This document shows, one piece after another, positions 18,135-26,676 of a stretch of 64,000 nt of DNA. The translations under genes and the position numbers were made by a program. The first letter of the stretch is position 1. Every line of letters starts with the position of its first letter. The stretch is from assembly GCA_037446115.1 (NCBI GenBank), contig JBBIJF010000022.1:7842-71841 (forward strand), read 5' to 3'. The notes under the pieces were generated by a model that did no database searches, was not told where the DNA came from, and saw nothing but the letters and a program-made list of their open reading frames with translations. The DNA comes from JANWXD01 sp037446115. GTDB taxonomy: Bacteria > Acidobacteriota > Terriglobia > Bryobacterales > Bryobacteraceae.

Positions 18135-18243
18135 CCTGTAAACCCCTGCGGCTCCGAGAACTCAAATCCATTTTCTCTGCTGCTGTCGCCCTCGACCTTC
18201 CTCCGCCCTGTAAACCCCTGCGGCTCCGAGACGCCAAATCCAT
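18135..18243. repeat. Two tandemly placed copies of a 37-bp intergenic repeat
   Basis: Copies at 18135-18171 and 18207-18243 (period 72 bp) share CCTGTAAACCCCTGCGGCTC and the following CGAG, then differ at a few bases before a common AAATCCAT. They fill the 230-bp space between holB and the GWxTD gene. There is no reading frame and no strong hairpin. Confidence 0.7.
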
Positions 18244-18274
18244 ACCCTGAGACCCACAACGCGGTTGCCCCTCT

Positions 18275-19321
18275 TCAGGGTGCCTCGACTGACCGGGCGC
18301 CCTCGCGCAACTCGACGACCAGCGCGTCCAGAGCAAGCCCCTTCTGGATGTTCCGCCGCAGCAGCTCCACGAGCTCATCGGTCTTCGCCACCGCCGCGCG
18401 GATCCAGTCGAAGGAAACCCGCTCCGCCAGTCGCTCCAACTCGCGGCGGGCGTCGAAGTTCCGGAGGCGGCCGCCGCCCGCTTTCAGGATGAGCAGGTCT
18501 TCCAAAAGACCGTAAAGCACCTTCACGGAAAGCTCGAACCGGTCGCCGCGCACGCCCGGCGCCGCCTCCGACCGCTCCAGCCAGGCGGCAAATCCCGACT
18601 GCCCGGCGGCGGCCTCGAGCAGGCCCAGCATCGCCTCGCGCCGGCGGTCATAATCGGCCAGATCCAGCGAGACCGCCACCCCCGGCCTTCCCTCCGCCAG
18701 GGCGATCCTGCGTTCGGGATGGTCCAGACCCCGGGCCCTCACAAACTGCGCCATCTCTTCGTCACTGAGGGGTCCCAGATGCAGGATGACGGCCCGCGAA
18801 CGGATAGTCGGCAGCAGCTCGTAAGGGTTCCGCGCGGTCATGATCAGCACGAGATGCTCCGGCGGCTCTTCCAGGGTCTTCAGCAGCGAATTGGCGGCCG
18901 GCTCGTTGGCGCGCTCCATCTGGTCAATCAGAAACACGCGCCGGGATCCCTCAAGCGGCTTGAACTGGGCCTGCTCGCGCAGGTGGCGCATCTGGGCAAT
19001 CGTGATCTGCCGCAGAGGACCGTCCGGCGCAAACGTCACAAAATCCGGATGCGTGGCAAACATCAGCGGATCTTCGTTGCGGCGCTCGGCCGGCCACTTG
19101 TCCCGCTCCGCCATCACCGCCACGTTGTGCGGCAAGCTCAGGTCATCCCGCTCGATGCGATCGGCGCCGCCTAGCAGCCGCGCCCCGAAACGACGCGCCA
19201 AGGTCGCCTTCCCGACGCCCTCCGGGCCCGCAAGAAGAATCGCGTGGGGGATCCGCTCCTGGGCAAGCATGCGCTCCAGAGCGGCGGCCGCCCGCCGGTT
19301 GCCGAAGAAATTCTCAAACAT
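18275..19321 (-). CDS. holB: DNA polymerase III subunit delta' (clamp loader)
   Basis: A 348-residue AAA+ protein beginning MFENFFGNRRAAAALERML, with an ALAQ/HAILLAGPEGVGKATL nucleotide-site region, the IDQMERANEPAANSLLKTLEEPPE segment of delta'/gamma subunits and a C-terminal helical collar domain. The Walker A reads GVGKA rather than GK(S/T). The four-cysteine zinc module of many gamma/delta' proteins is also absent. Both fit a delta' that does not hydrolyse ATP. It overlaps tmk by eight bases, the classic tmk-holB arrangement, and is the last gene of the long minus-strand run. Confidence 0.88.
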   Translation of the reverse strand: MFENFFGNRRAAAALERMLAQERIPHAILLAGPEGVGKATLARRFGARLLGGADRIERDDLSLPHNVAVMAERDKWPAERRNEDPLMFATHPDFVTFAPDGPLRQITIAQMRHLREQAQFKPLEGSRRVFLIDQMERANEPAANSLLKTLEEPPEHLVLIMTARNPYELLPTIRSRAVILHLGPLSDEEMAQFVRARGLDHPERRIALAEGRPGVAVSLDLADYDRRREAMLGLLEAAAGQSGFAAWLERSEAAPGVRGDRFELSVKVLYGLLEDLLILKAGGGRLRNFDARRELERLAERVSFDWIRAAVAKTDELVELLRRNIQKGLALDALVVELREGARSVEAP

Positions 19322-19979
19322 GGAGCCCCGGCAGGCGCGCGGTCACGGCCTTCCAAACCGCCTCAGCCACGGCCGCAGGCTCGCCGCGCCCATCCACAAT
19401 CACAAAGCGTGCCGGTTCCTGCGCCGCAAGGCGGTCATAGGCGTCCCGCACCCGGCGGTAAAACTCCACCGCCTGCTCGTCCATGCGCGTTCCGGCGTCC
19501 GGCTCGGCGAGGTTGCGGGCGCGCGCACGCGCCAGGCTCGTTTCGAGATCAATGTCGAGCAAAACGGTGAGATCCGGCTTGAGGCCCCCCGTGGCGATCC
19601 GGTCCAGCTGCCGCACCACTTCCTCGCCTAACCCGCGACCCGCTCCCTGGTAGGCAAGCGTGGAATCCGTGAACCGGTCCGAAAGCACGATCTGTCCCCG
19701 GCGCAGGGCCGGCAGGATCACCTGCTCGACGTTCTGCGCCCGCGAAGCAAAGTACAACAACAGCTCCGCCGTCGGGGAAAGCTCCCGGTGGGAGGCGTCG
19801 AGGACAATCCGGCGGATCGCGCAGCCCACCGCAGTTCCTCCCGGCTCAACCGTCTCGACCACTTCGTAGCCGGCGCCTCGGAGCCTTTCGGCGAGCAGTT
19901 TCATCTGCGTCGTCTTGCCGCAACCGTCCATGCCTTCGAAAGTCAGGAACAGACCCCGCCGCCCCTCAGTCGTAGACAT
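19314..19979 (-). CDS. tmk: Thymidylate kinase
   Basis: A 221-residue dTMP kinase with P-loop FEGMDGCGKTTQ at residues 14-25, a DR(F/Y) motif (SDRFTDSTLAYQG) and a LID region rich in arginine (LARARARN). It phosphorylates dTMP to dTDP for DNA synthesis. It overlaps the upstream uracil-DNA glycosylase gene by 14 bases and holB by eight, so the three are cotranscribed. Confidence 0.95.
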   Translation of the reverse strand: MSTTEGRRGLFLTFEGMDGCGKTTQMKLLAERLRGAGYEVVETVEPGGTAVGCAIRRIVLDASHRELSPTAELLLYFASRAQNVEQVILPALRRGQIVLSDRFTDSTLAYQGAGRGLGEEVVRQLDRIATGGLKPDLTVLLDIDLETSLARARARNLAEPDAGTRMDEQAVEFYRRVRDAYDRLAAQEPARFVIVDGRGEPAAVAEAVWKAVTARLPGLHV

Positions 19980-20706
19980 AGTGCAGCACCTTCTTGAGGT
20001 CTTCCCAGGCCTCTCGCTTGGCTGACTGGTTGTAGGGGCGCAGCAGATAAGAAGGGTGGTAGGTGACCATCACCGGGATCCCGCGCCAGTGGTACCAGTT
20101 TCCGCGCAGTCGCGTGACTCCTTCCTTGCGGCCGAGAAGGGCGCGGGCCGCCGTGGCCCCCAGACAGCAGATCGCCTTCGGTCGGATGACGGCGAGTTGC
20201 CGAAACAAGAACTGACTGCACGTTTCCATCTCGTCCGGCAAGGGCGTCCGGTTCTCGGGCGGGCGGCACTTGACCACGTTGCAGATGTAGACGTCGCGCC
20301 GGAGCAGCGGAATCCCCTCTTTGCGCGCCGTTCCCTCGATCATCTGCGTCAGCAGCTGCCCGGCACGGCCCACAAAGGGCAGGCCCTGGGCATCTTCCTC
20401 GGCGCCCGGCCCTTCGCCCACGAAGACCAGCTTCGCCTTCTCGTTACCGTCCCCGAAAACGATGGTGGTCCGGCCTTGGTGCAGGCGGCAGCGGGTGCAT
20501 TCGCCGATGTCTTCCCGTATCTTCGCCAGGGAATCATCCGCCGGCGCTTCCTCTGTAAACAGGGAAGGCGTCTCCGCCCCAGCGGCAGCCGCGGGATCTG
20601 CTTCCCTCAACTCGCGCCCCAGGACCGGCGGGTCTCTCCGCCAGAGCGTGCGAATGCCCAGGTCGTGGTACCAGGCCAGATATCGCCGGAGCAGTTCCGG
20701 ATCCAT
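19966..20706 (-). CDS. Type-4 uracil-DNA glycosylase (Fe-S)
   Basis: A 246-residue family-4 UDG that removes uracil from DNA. After a variable N-terminal region (about 1-65) come ECTRCRLHQ (two cluster cysteines), the catalytic VGEGPGAEEDAQGLPFVG motif, ICNVVKCRPPENRTP, further cysteines (ETCSQFL, CCLGATAA) and the DNA-binding motif HPSYLLR. The ATG overlaps the coaBC stop as TGATG. Its position between coaBC and tmk links uracil repair to dTMP supply. Confidence 0.9.
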   Translation of the reverse strand: MDPELLRRYLAWYHDLGIRTLWRRDPPVLGRELREADPAAAAGAETPSLFTEEAPADDSLAKIREDIGECTRCRLHQGRTTIVFGDGNEKAKLVFVGEGPGAEEDAQGLPFVGRAGQLLTQMIEGTARKEGIPLLRRDVYICNVVKCRPPENRTPLPDEMETCSQFLFRQLAVIRPKAICCLGATAARALLGRKEGVTRLRGNWYHWRGIPVMVTYHPSYLLRPYNQSAKREAWEDLKKVLHYVYD

Positions 20707-21914
20707 CAGGACGCATGCAGCGCCAGCCGCAGCTTGAGCGCCTCGTCATAGATGCGATCAGCGATTTGGCGCTTGGATGCCCGGGGCACCTCGATGCACT
20801 CCCCCGTCGCCAGCACGAGCACCACTTCGTTGGAATCCGACTCGAATCCGGCCCCTTCCTCGCCCACGAGGTTACCCACGATCATGTCGCAGTTTTTGGA
20901 GATCAGTTTGCGGCGGGCCTCCTCGCGGAGATTCTCGGTCTCCGCAGCGAACCCGATGAGCAGCCGGTCTCCCTTTTTCTGGCCCAGTTCGGCCAAAATG
21001 TCCGGCGTCGGATCGAGCTCCAGGGAAATCCTCGCCGCAGTCTTTTTCATCTTCTTGGCCGGCACGCGGGACAGATGGTAGTCGGCCACGGCCGCCGCCT
21101 TGACGATGATGGTCGCCGGTTCGAGGTGTTCCAACACCGCCGCGCGCATCTCGGCCGCAGTCTCCACCCGGACCAGTTTCACGCCGGACGGCGCAGGCAG
21201 GTGAACCGGACCCGATATCAGTACGACGCTGGCCCCCCGCTCGGCCGCCGCCTCCGCCAGCGCGTAGCCCATCTTGCCGCTGGACCGGTTGGAGAGGTAG
21301 CGGACCGGATCCAGCGGCTCGCGCGTGGGGCCGGCCGTGACCAGCACGGTTTCCCCCTCGAGATCGCGCCGCCGGGAAAACAGCGCGAAGGCTTCCTCGG
21401 CGATCTCGCCAGGTTCGGCCATCCTGCCCGGCCCCGTCATGCCGCACGCCAAAGCACCCTCCCCGGGCCCCACGATGCGGTGTCCGCGCTCTCTTAGGAC
21501 GCGCAGATTCTCCTGCGTCGCCGGGTGCCTCCACATGTGGGAGTTCATGGCGGGCGCCAGCAGCACCGGCCCGCGAAACGCCAGGTAAAGCGTCGTCAGA
21601 ACATCATCCGCGATGCCGCGGGCGAACTTCGCCATCAGATCCGCCGTGGCGGGCGCCACCAGCAGCAGATCGTTCTCCTGCGCCGCCCGGATGTGCTCCA
21701 TGGCGGCCGACAGGGCGTCGGCGTCCTGACGCGGGAACAACGAGGTGATCACCTTGCGGCCGGTGAGCGCCGCAAACGTCAGCGGACGCACAAACTGCCG
21801 GGCCGCCGCCGTCATGATCACTTCGACGGCCGCCCCGCGCTCGGCGAGCAGCCGCGCCAGTTCCGCCGCCTTGTAGGCGGCGATTCCCCCGCCGACGCCG
21901 AGGGCGACGCGCAC
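20706..21914 (-). CDS. coaBC: Bifunctional phosphopantothenoylcysteine decarboxylase / phosphopantothenate-cysteine ligase
   Basis: 402 residues carrying out the second and third steps of coenzyme A synthesis. The N-terminal CoaC flavodoxin-like domain shows GGGIAAYKAAELARLL, APAMNSHMW and the ALACGMTGPGRMAEP loop with its active-site Cys. The CoaB domain begins VLVTAGPTREPLDPVRYLSN and contains SSGKMGYALAEAA and AAVADYH. The start is GTG at 21914, three bases after the rpoZ stop. Confidence 0.95.
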   Translation of the reverse strand: MRVALGVGGGIAAYKAAELARLLAERGAAVEVIMTAAARQFVRPLTFAALTGRKVITSLFPRQDADALSAAMEHIRAAQENDLLLVAPATADLMAKFARGIADDVLTTLYLAFRGPVLLAPAMNSHMWRHPATQENLRVLRERGHRIVGPGEGALACGMTGPGRMAEPGEIAEEAFALFSRRRDLEGETVLVTAGPTREPLDPVRYLSNRSSGKMGYALAEAAAERGASVVLISGPVHLPAPSGVKLVRVETAAEMRAAVLEHLEPATIIVKAAAVADYHLSRVPAKKMKKTAARISLELDPTPDILAELGQKKGDRLLIGFAAETENLREEARRKLISKNCDMIVGNLVGEEGAGFESDSNEVVLVLATGECIEVPRASKRQIADRIYDEALKLRLALHAS

Positions 21915-21917
21915 GGC

Positions 21918-22160
21918 CTACTCCCGGCTGCGCGCTTCCGCCTCGGCCCGGGCGACCGGATCCTCCCACTTCACCAGGCCGCGGCGAACCTCTTCCATGG
22001 CGATCACCGTTGGCTTGCGGGCCGTCGTGGTCAGAAACGGCCGTGCGCCGCTCTGCAGTTGGCGGGCCCGCTTGGCCGCCACGATGATCCACCGGTACGT
22101 GCTCTGCTCCGGATCGTCCGGGATTGCGTACTGGTTGTTATTCCTCGACGCTTTCTGCAC
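21918..22160 (-). CDS. rpoZ: RNA polymerase omega subunit
   Basis: 80 residues, GTG start at 22160. The segment YRWIIVAAKRARQL is the omega core, followed by TARKPTVIAMEEVRRGLV. The protein stabilises the beta' subunit. The gmk-rpoZ-coaBC order is the classic bacterial arrangement, and spacing is six bases from gmk and three to coaBC. Confidence 0.9.
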   Translation of the reverse strand: MQKASRNNNQYAIPDDPEQSTYRWIIVAAKRARQLQSGARPFLTTTARKPTVIAMEEVRRGLVKWEDPVARAEAEARSRE

Positions 22161-22166
22161 AGACGT

Positions 22167-22784
22167 CTATCCTCCGCCCTGTTCAAAGGTTTCCAGAATC
22201 GGCTGAATCTCCCGCTCCATCCGGCAGCGGCGCACCCGCTCGGCCTTGACGATCGCCGCCAGCGTATCCACCGAGGACTCTACTTCGCGGTTGACGATCA
22301 CGTAATCGTACCACCGCCAGTTCCGGATCTCTTCGGCCGCTTCCCGCAGCCGGCGCGCGATCACTTCGTCCGGGTCTTCCGAACGGCTGCGCAGGCGCTG
22401 CTCCAGAATCTGGCGGGAAGGAGCGAGGATAAAGATGCTCACCGCATCCGGAATCTTACCCTTTAATTGTCGCGCACCTTGGACGTCAATGTCGAGCACC
22501 AGGTCGCAGCCTGCGGCCTCTGCCCGCTCCAGCGCGCTGCGGTGGGTGCCGTAGTAGTTCCCGAACACCTCGGCGTACTCCAGGAATTCGCCCCGCCGGA
22601 TGCGCTCCTCAAATTCGGCCCGGCTCACGTAATGGTAGTTCTCCCCTTCGCGCTCCTGCCCCCGCGGCGGCCGTGTCGTGTAGGAAACCGAAAACATCAG
22701 GCCCGGCACGCGCCCGAGCAGCCTGCCCACCAGCGTGGACTTGCCCGAGCCCGAAGGTGCCGAGACGATGAATACGATGCTCAT
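22167..22784 (-). CDS. gmk: Guanylate kinase
   Basis: A 205-residue GMP kinase. The P-loop SAPSGSGKST is at residues 8-17. The GMP-binding segment includes SYTTRPPRGQEREGENYHYVS, and the lid region LRSRSEDPDEVIARRL is canonical. It overlaps yicC by four bases (ATGA) and precedes rpoZ. Confidence 0.96.
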   Translation of the reverse strand: MSIVFIVSAPSGSGKSTLVGRLLGRVPGLMFSVSYTTRPPRGQEREGENYHYVSRAEFEERIRRGEFLEYAEVFGNYYGTHRSALERAEAAGCDLVLDIDVQGARQLKGKIPDAVSIFILAPSRQILEQRLRSRSEDPDEVIARRLREAAEEIRNWRWYDYVIVNREVESSVDTLAAIVKAERVRRCRMEREIQPILETFEQGGG

Positions 22785-23674
22785 TCGAGGTTGAGCGCCT
22801 GCTCTCTCATCTTTTCGATTTCCGCCTTGGCGGCCAGGGCCAGATCCGTCAAGGCCAGTCCAGGCTGTCCCGCACTCGCGCTCTTGGAAAGGATCGTGTT
22901 GGTCTCCCGGCCCATCTCCTGAAGGAGGAAATCCAGCTGCTTGCCGGTCTCCCCTCCGCCTTCGAGCAGCGCCATCGCCTGATCGGCGTGGATCCGCAGG
23001 CGCGTCAGCTCCTCGCCGATGTCGCTGCGCTCGGCCAGGAAGGCGGCTTCCTGAGCCAGGCGCTGGGGATCGAGCGAACTGTCGCCCAGCAGCTCCCGCA
23101 GGCGAGTTGCCAGCCGATTGTGGAACGCAGGAAGCGCTTCGGCGCGCACGGCCTCCATGCGCACGGCCAGCTCCCGGATGGCGGCCGCGCGCCCGCGCAG
23201 TTCCCGGGCGATCTGCTCCCCCTCCCGCTCCCGGAAGACGTTCAGGCAGTCCATCGCCTCTTCCAACGTGCTCGAAACCAGGCTCTTGACGGCGTCATCG
23301 GCTTCCGCCTCCGGATTTTCGCGCAGCATCCCCGGCACGGACAGGACGGCGTTCAAGTCGGGCTCTCCCGGGATTCCGAACTCCCGGGCGGCCTCGCGAA
23401 ACGCGGCCACCCAGGCTGCCAGCAACGGGCGGTTCCACACCACCGGCTCCCCCGCGCAGGCGGGCTCGAACCGGACCCGCACCTGAAAGTGCCCCCGGGC
23501 GGCTTTGCGCCGCACCACATCGCGCAGTACGTGTTCGATGGGTTCGAGCGGCGGGGGAAGATGAAAATGTACGTCCAGGGCGCGGTGGTTTACGCTCTTG
23601 ATTTCCACCACCGCCTCGCCGGCGTCGCTGCGCCGGCTCACGCGGGCGAACCCGGTCATACTTCGCACGCTCAT
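22781..23674 (-). CDS. yicC: YicC-family endoribonuclease
   Basis: 297 residues. The diagnostic N-terminus RSMTGFARVSRR and EIKSVNHRALDVHFHLP are present, and the C-terminal half contains QEAAFLAERSDIGEELTRL and QLDFLLQEMGRETNTILSK, both strongly conserved in the family. YicC proteins are reported to be RNA-cleaving enzymes. Gene order yicC-gmk is common. It is translationally coupled on both sides: four-base overlaps with msbA and gmk. Confidence 0.93.
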   Translation of the reverse strand: MSVRSMTGFARVSRRSDAGEAVVEIKSVNHRALDVHFHLPPPLEPIEHVLRDVVRRKAARGHFQVRVRFEPACAGEPVVWNRPLLAAWVAAFREAAREFGIPGEPDLNAVLSVPGMLRENPEAEADDAVKSLVSSTLEEAMDCLNVFREREGEQIARELRGRAAAIRELAVRMEAVRAEALPAFHNRLATRLRELLGDSSLDPQRLAQEAAFLAERSDIGEELTRLRIHADQAMALLEGGGETGKQLDFLLQEMGRETNTILSKSASAGQPGLALTDLALAAKAEIEKMREQALNLE

Positions 23675-25500
23675 GGCCGGCTATCCTGATCCGCCTCGAT
23701 CAACTGCAGCTCGTAAAGGCGCTGGTAGACGCCCCCGGCGTTCACCAGTTCCTCGTGCCGGCCGGTCTCGCAGATCCGCCCCTGATCGAGCACCAGGATG
23801 CGGTCGGCGCGGCGCACCGTGGACAACCGGTGGGCAATGACGATCACCGTCCGGCCCTCCATCAGGTTGGCCAGAGCCTGTTGCACCAGCATCTCCGACT
23901 CGGCATCCAGATGGGAAGTGGCTTCGTCCAGAATCAGAATCGGCGCGTTCTCCACCAAGGCGCGGGCGATGGCGATCCTCTGTCTTTGCCCCCCGCTCAG
24001 CTTGTGCCCCCGCTCGCCCACCACCGTGTCATATCCTTGCGGCATCCGCAGGATGAACTCTTCCGCCAGCGCCGCCTGAGCCGCCTTCCGCACCGCCTCC
24101 AGACTCACGTCCCGGCGGCCGTAGCGGATGTTGTTCGCGATCGTGTCGTTGAACAGGAACGTGTCCTGGGGAACATAGCCGATCAGCCTCCGCAGGGGGG
24201 CCAGTCGCAGATCCCGAATGTCCACGCCGTCAATGCGGATGGCGCCGGAGGAGACGTCGTAAAAACGGGGCAGCAGGCGCACCAGCGTGGTCTTGCCCGC
24301 TCCGCTCGGGCCCACCAGCGCCACCACCTCTCCCGCCTTCACCTCAAAGCTGATGTTGTGCAGAAGAAAGCCGTCGGGAGAGTTGGGATACCGGAAGCTG
24401 ACCCGGTCATAGACGATGGAACGCTCCAGGCGCTCCAGGCTGACGGCGCCGGGGCGCTCGCCGATGGATTCCTCCCGGTCCAGATACTCGAACACCTTCT
24501 GGGAAGCCCCGATCGCCTGCTGGAAAATGTTGTGGATGCCCGTCAGACGCTTGACCGGCTCATACAGCATCAGCAGCGCAATGACGAAGGCCGTGAATTC
24601 CCCCGTGGTCATGGCCCCCGCCTTGATCTGCGTGCGGGCGTAAGTGAGAAGGCCTACGATCGTGAGGGCGCCGAAGAACTCAATCAAAGGGGAGGCGAGC
24701 GCCTGCTGCGCCACGTAGCGGAGATTGCTCGCCTTAAGGCGGCGGGCTGCCTCCCGGAACCGCCGCGACTCATATTCCTCGGCGCCGAACGATTTCACCA
24801 CCTGATGTCCGCTGATGGCCTCCTGCAGAATCTGGTTCAGCTCCGCCATCTGATCCTGCGCCCTCCGGGTCGTCCGCCGGATCCGCTGCCCGATGCGCGC
24901 CGTCGGCACGAGCACGAACGGAAGCAGGGTCAGACTCACCAGCGCCAGCTTCCAGTCCTTGTCCAGTAGAACGTACAGCAGCCCCGCCACGATGAAGCAC
25001 TGCCGCAGCAGATCGGCCAGGATATGGGAGGTCGCCACCTGGATCTTCTCGATGTCGTTCATCACCGACGACATGAGCCGGCCCGTGGAATGCGACTCGA
25101 AAAAGTCCGACCCAAGCCGCAGGATCTTGTCAAACACCTGCTGCCGCAGGTCCGTCACGGCCGAAACGCCCACGTAGTTGACCAGATAGTTTCCGGCGTA
25201 GTCGCACAGGCCGCGCAGCAGAAAGACGGCCAGAATCGCGAAGGCGATCATCGTCCACACGTTGTGGATCCAGCCGGGCACGAGCTCGTTCAGGTGGACT
25301 TCGCGCCCCGTGATGGGCAGCGTGAACAGGCGCACCGGCGCCTCCGGGGAGGCGGGCTCCAGCACGCGGTCAAAGACGGGCTGGATCAGCAGGGCGATCA
25401 TGGCGTGCAGCCCGCCCACCGCCGCCATTAACACCACGGAAGCAACCAGAGCGGGCAGATAGCGGCGCACGTAGCCCAGCAGCCGCCACCACTGCCTCAT
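23671..25500 (-). CDS. msbA: MsbA-like ABC transporter (fused permease and ATPase)
   Basis: 609 residues: six transmembrane helices (about 1-320), then an ATPase domain with Walker A GPSGAGKTT, signature LSGGQRQRIAIARAL and Walker B ILILDEATSHLD. MsbA flips lipid A-core across the inner membrane; the upstream GT9 gene and Trm112-like gene support a lipopolysaccharide role (E. coli keeps msbA near ycaR). It overlaps its neighbours on both sides by four bases. Confidence 0.88.
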   Translation of the reverse strand: MRQWWRLLGYVRRYLPALVASVVLMAAVGGLHAMIALLIQPVFDRVLEPASPEAPVRLFTLPITGREVHLNELVPGWIHNVWTMIAFAILAVFLLRGLCDYAGNYLVNYVGVSAVTDLRQQVFDKILRLGSDFFESHSTGRLMSSVMNDIEKIQVATSHILADLLRQCFIVAGLLYVLLDKDWKLALVSLTLLPFVLVPTARIGQRIRRTTRRAQDQMAELNQILQEAISGHQVVKSFGAEEYESRRFREAARRLKASNLRYVAQQALASPLIEFFGALTIVGLLTYARTQIKAGAMTTGEFTAFVIALLMLYEPVKRLTGIHNIFQQAIGASQKVFEYLDREESIGERPGAVSLERLERSIVYDRVSFRYPNSPDGFLLHNISFEVKAGEVVALVGPSGAGKTTLVRLLPRFYDVSSGAIRIDGVDIRDLRLAPLRRLIGYVPQDTFLFNDTIANNIRYGRRDVSLEAVRKAAQAALAEEFILRMPQGYDTVVGERGHKLSGGQRQRIAIARALVENAPILILDEATSHLDAESEMLVQQALANLMEGRTVIVIAHRLSTVRRADRILVLDQGRICETGRHEELVNAGGVYQRLYELQLIEADQDSRP

Positions 25501-26405
25501 GCCGCCACCTGCAACCGTTCGAGCGCCCCGAAGACTTCGGCCGCACTCACCGACTCGATGCCGCCCCGGGCCACGATCACCTCCGCCCGCGCCCGCCAGG
25601 GTCCCCAGATCTCCGGATCCGAGGCGCCGAAAATCACCACCACCGGCACGCCGAGCGCCGCCGCCAGGTGGGCCGGGCCCGAGTCATTGCCGACGAACAC
25701 GCGCGCCCCGGCGATCAGGCGTTTCACCTCGCCGAGGGGCGCACCCGCCAGGCGCCGGAAACCTTCAAACGCTGAAAAATCGTCCTGAGCCGAGCCGATC
25801 AACAGCGGCTCCAGTCCCTGCTGCCGCAGATACCGCCCGACTGCCCGGAAACCCGCCGCCGGCCACGCTTTCCCCTCACCCGTCGCAAAGGGATGAATGA
25901 CGGCATGCGGCCGTTCCAGCGCCGCCGGCCGGGCAAACACGCGCGCCGGCGGAATCTCATCTCGCGGTGCGCCCAGGTAAAACATCGCCGCGGCCAGATG
26001 CTCCGCCGTGTGAACCTTTCGCGCCACGCCGAGAACTTCCTGCGCCGTGGGGATCCGGATGTCGTACAGCCGGGCGTGCAGCCGGTCTGCGAAAGTGGCG
26101 CTCGTCCCGGCGCCGCTCAAAAGCGTCAGCAGACGCGCCCGCGGCCCTCCGTGAAGGTCCACAACCAGATCCGGGCGCCAGCGCCGCACCGCACCGAGCC
26201 GCGGCGGCAGGATCTCGTCCACGTCCGGGTTGTCCTCGAATACGGCTCCAAACCGATCCTCCACCACAACGCCCACGCACAGGTCGGGACGGCCCGCCTT
26301 CAGAAGGGCCAGCGCCGGCGTGGTCAGCACGCAATCGCCCAGCGAACGCAGGCGTACGACCAGAAGGCGGGCGCCCGCCGGCAACCGGTCCAGCACACGG
26401 CTCAT
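25497..26405 (-). CDS. Glycosyltransferase family 9 (heptosyltransferase-like)
   Basis: 302 residues from ATG 26405. It opens LLVVRLRSLGDCVLTTPAL, the typical GT9 start, followed by the N-terminal Rossmann half. The C-terminal donor-binding half has HPFATGEGKAWPAAGF and FVGNDSGPAHLAAALGVPVVVIFGASDP. GT9 enzymes add heptose from ADP-heptose to the lipopolysaccharide core. The longer in-frame reading overlaps the Trm112-like gene and is rejected. Confidence 0.87.
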   Translation of the reverse strand: MSRVLDRLPAGARLLVVRLRSLGDCVLTTPALALLKAGRPDLCVGVVVEDRFGAVFEDNPDVDEILPPRLGAVRRWRPDLVVDLHGGPRARLLTLLSGAGTSATFADRLHARLYDIRIPTAQEVLGVARKVHTAEHLAAAMFYLGAPRDEIPPARVFARPAALERPHAVIHPFATGEGKAWPAAGFRAVGRYLRQQGLEPLLIGSAQDDFSAFEGFRRLAGAPLGEVKRLIAGARVFVGNDSGPAHLAAALGVPVVVIFGASDPEIWGPWRARAEVIVARGGIESVSAAEVFGALERLQVAA

Positions 26406-26416
26406 CCCGGGCGCTG

Positions 26417-26587
26417 TTATTCTTCGATCTTCGCCTCTTCCACCAACATCACCGGGATGTCGTCCCGAATGGGATAGACACGCTTGCATTGAACGCACTT
26501 CAGCCCGTTCTGGTCCGGCTTCAACTCCACAGGCGTCTTGCACAACGGACACACCAGGATATCGAGCAGTTCTTTGCTGATTGCCAT
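26417..26587 (-). CDS. Trm112-family zinc-binding protein (YcaR-like)
   Basis: A 56-residue protein. The sequence begins MAISKELLDILVCPLCKTPV, continues to LKCVQCKRVYPI, and ends RDDIPVMLVEEAKIEE. The paired CPLC and CVQC knuckles with the YPIRDDIPVML tail are the Trm112/YcaR signature. In E. coli ycaR sits with msbA-lpxK-kdsB, and here it lies 11 bp upstream of GT9-msbA. It is the first gene of the long operon. Confidence 0.9.
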   Translation of the reverse strand: MAISKELLDILVCPLCKTPVELKPDQNGLKCVQCKRVYPIRDDIPVMLVEEAKIEE

Positions 26588-26676
26588 AGCCGGGATTTCA
26601 GTGTAACAAGGCTGTGCCCGCGCTGCACCGGAGCGGGTTATGGTCTAATGGTCTGGTTTTGCGGGCAGTTCCCCCT

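Noticed and set aside
16568..18250. 560-codon plus-strand open frame opposite the GWxTD gene
   Set aside because: Arg/His-rich shadow without domains; the minus-strand GWxTD protein has a signal peptide and a clear motif.
25497..26552. Longer start for the GT9 protein at 26552
   Set aside because: It would run across the Trm112-like gene and adds non-homologous sequence; ATG 26405 places LLVVRLRSLGD at the normal position.
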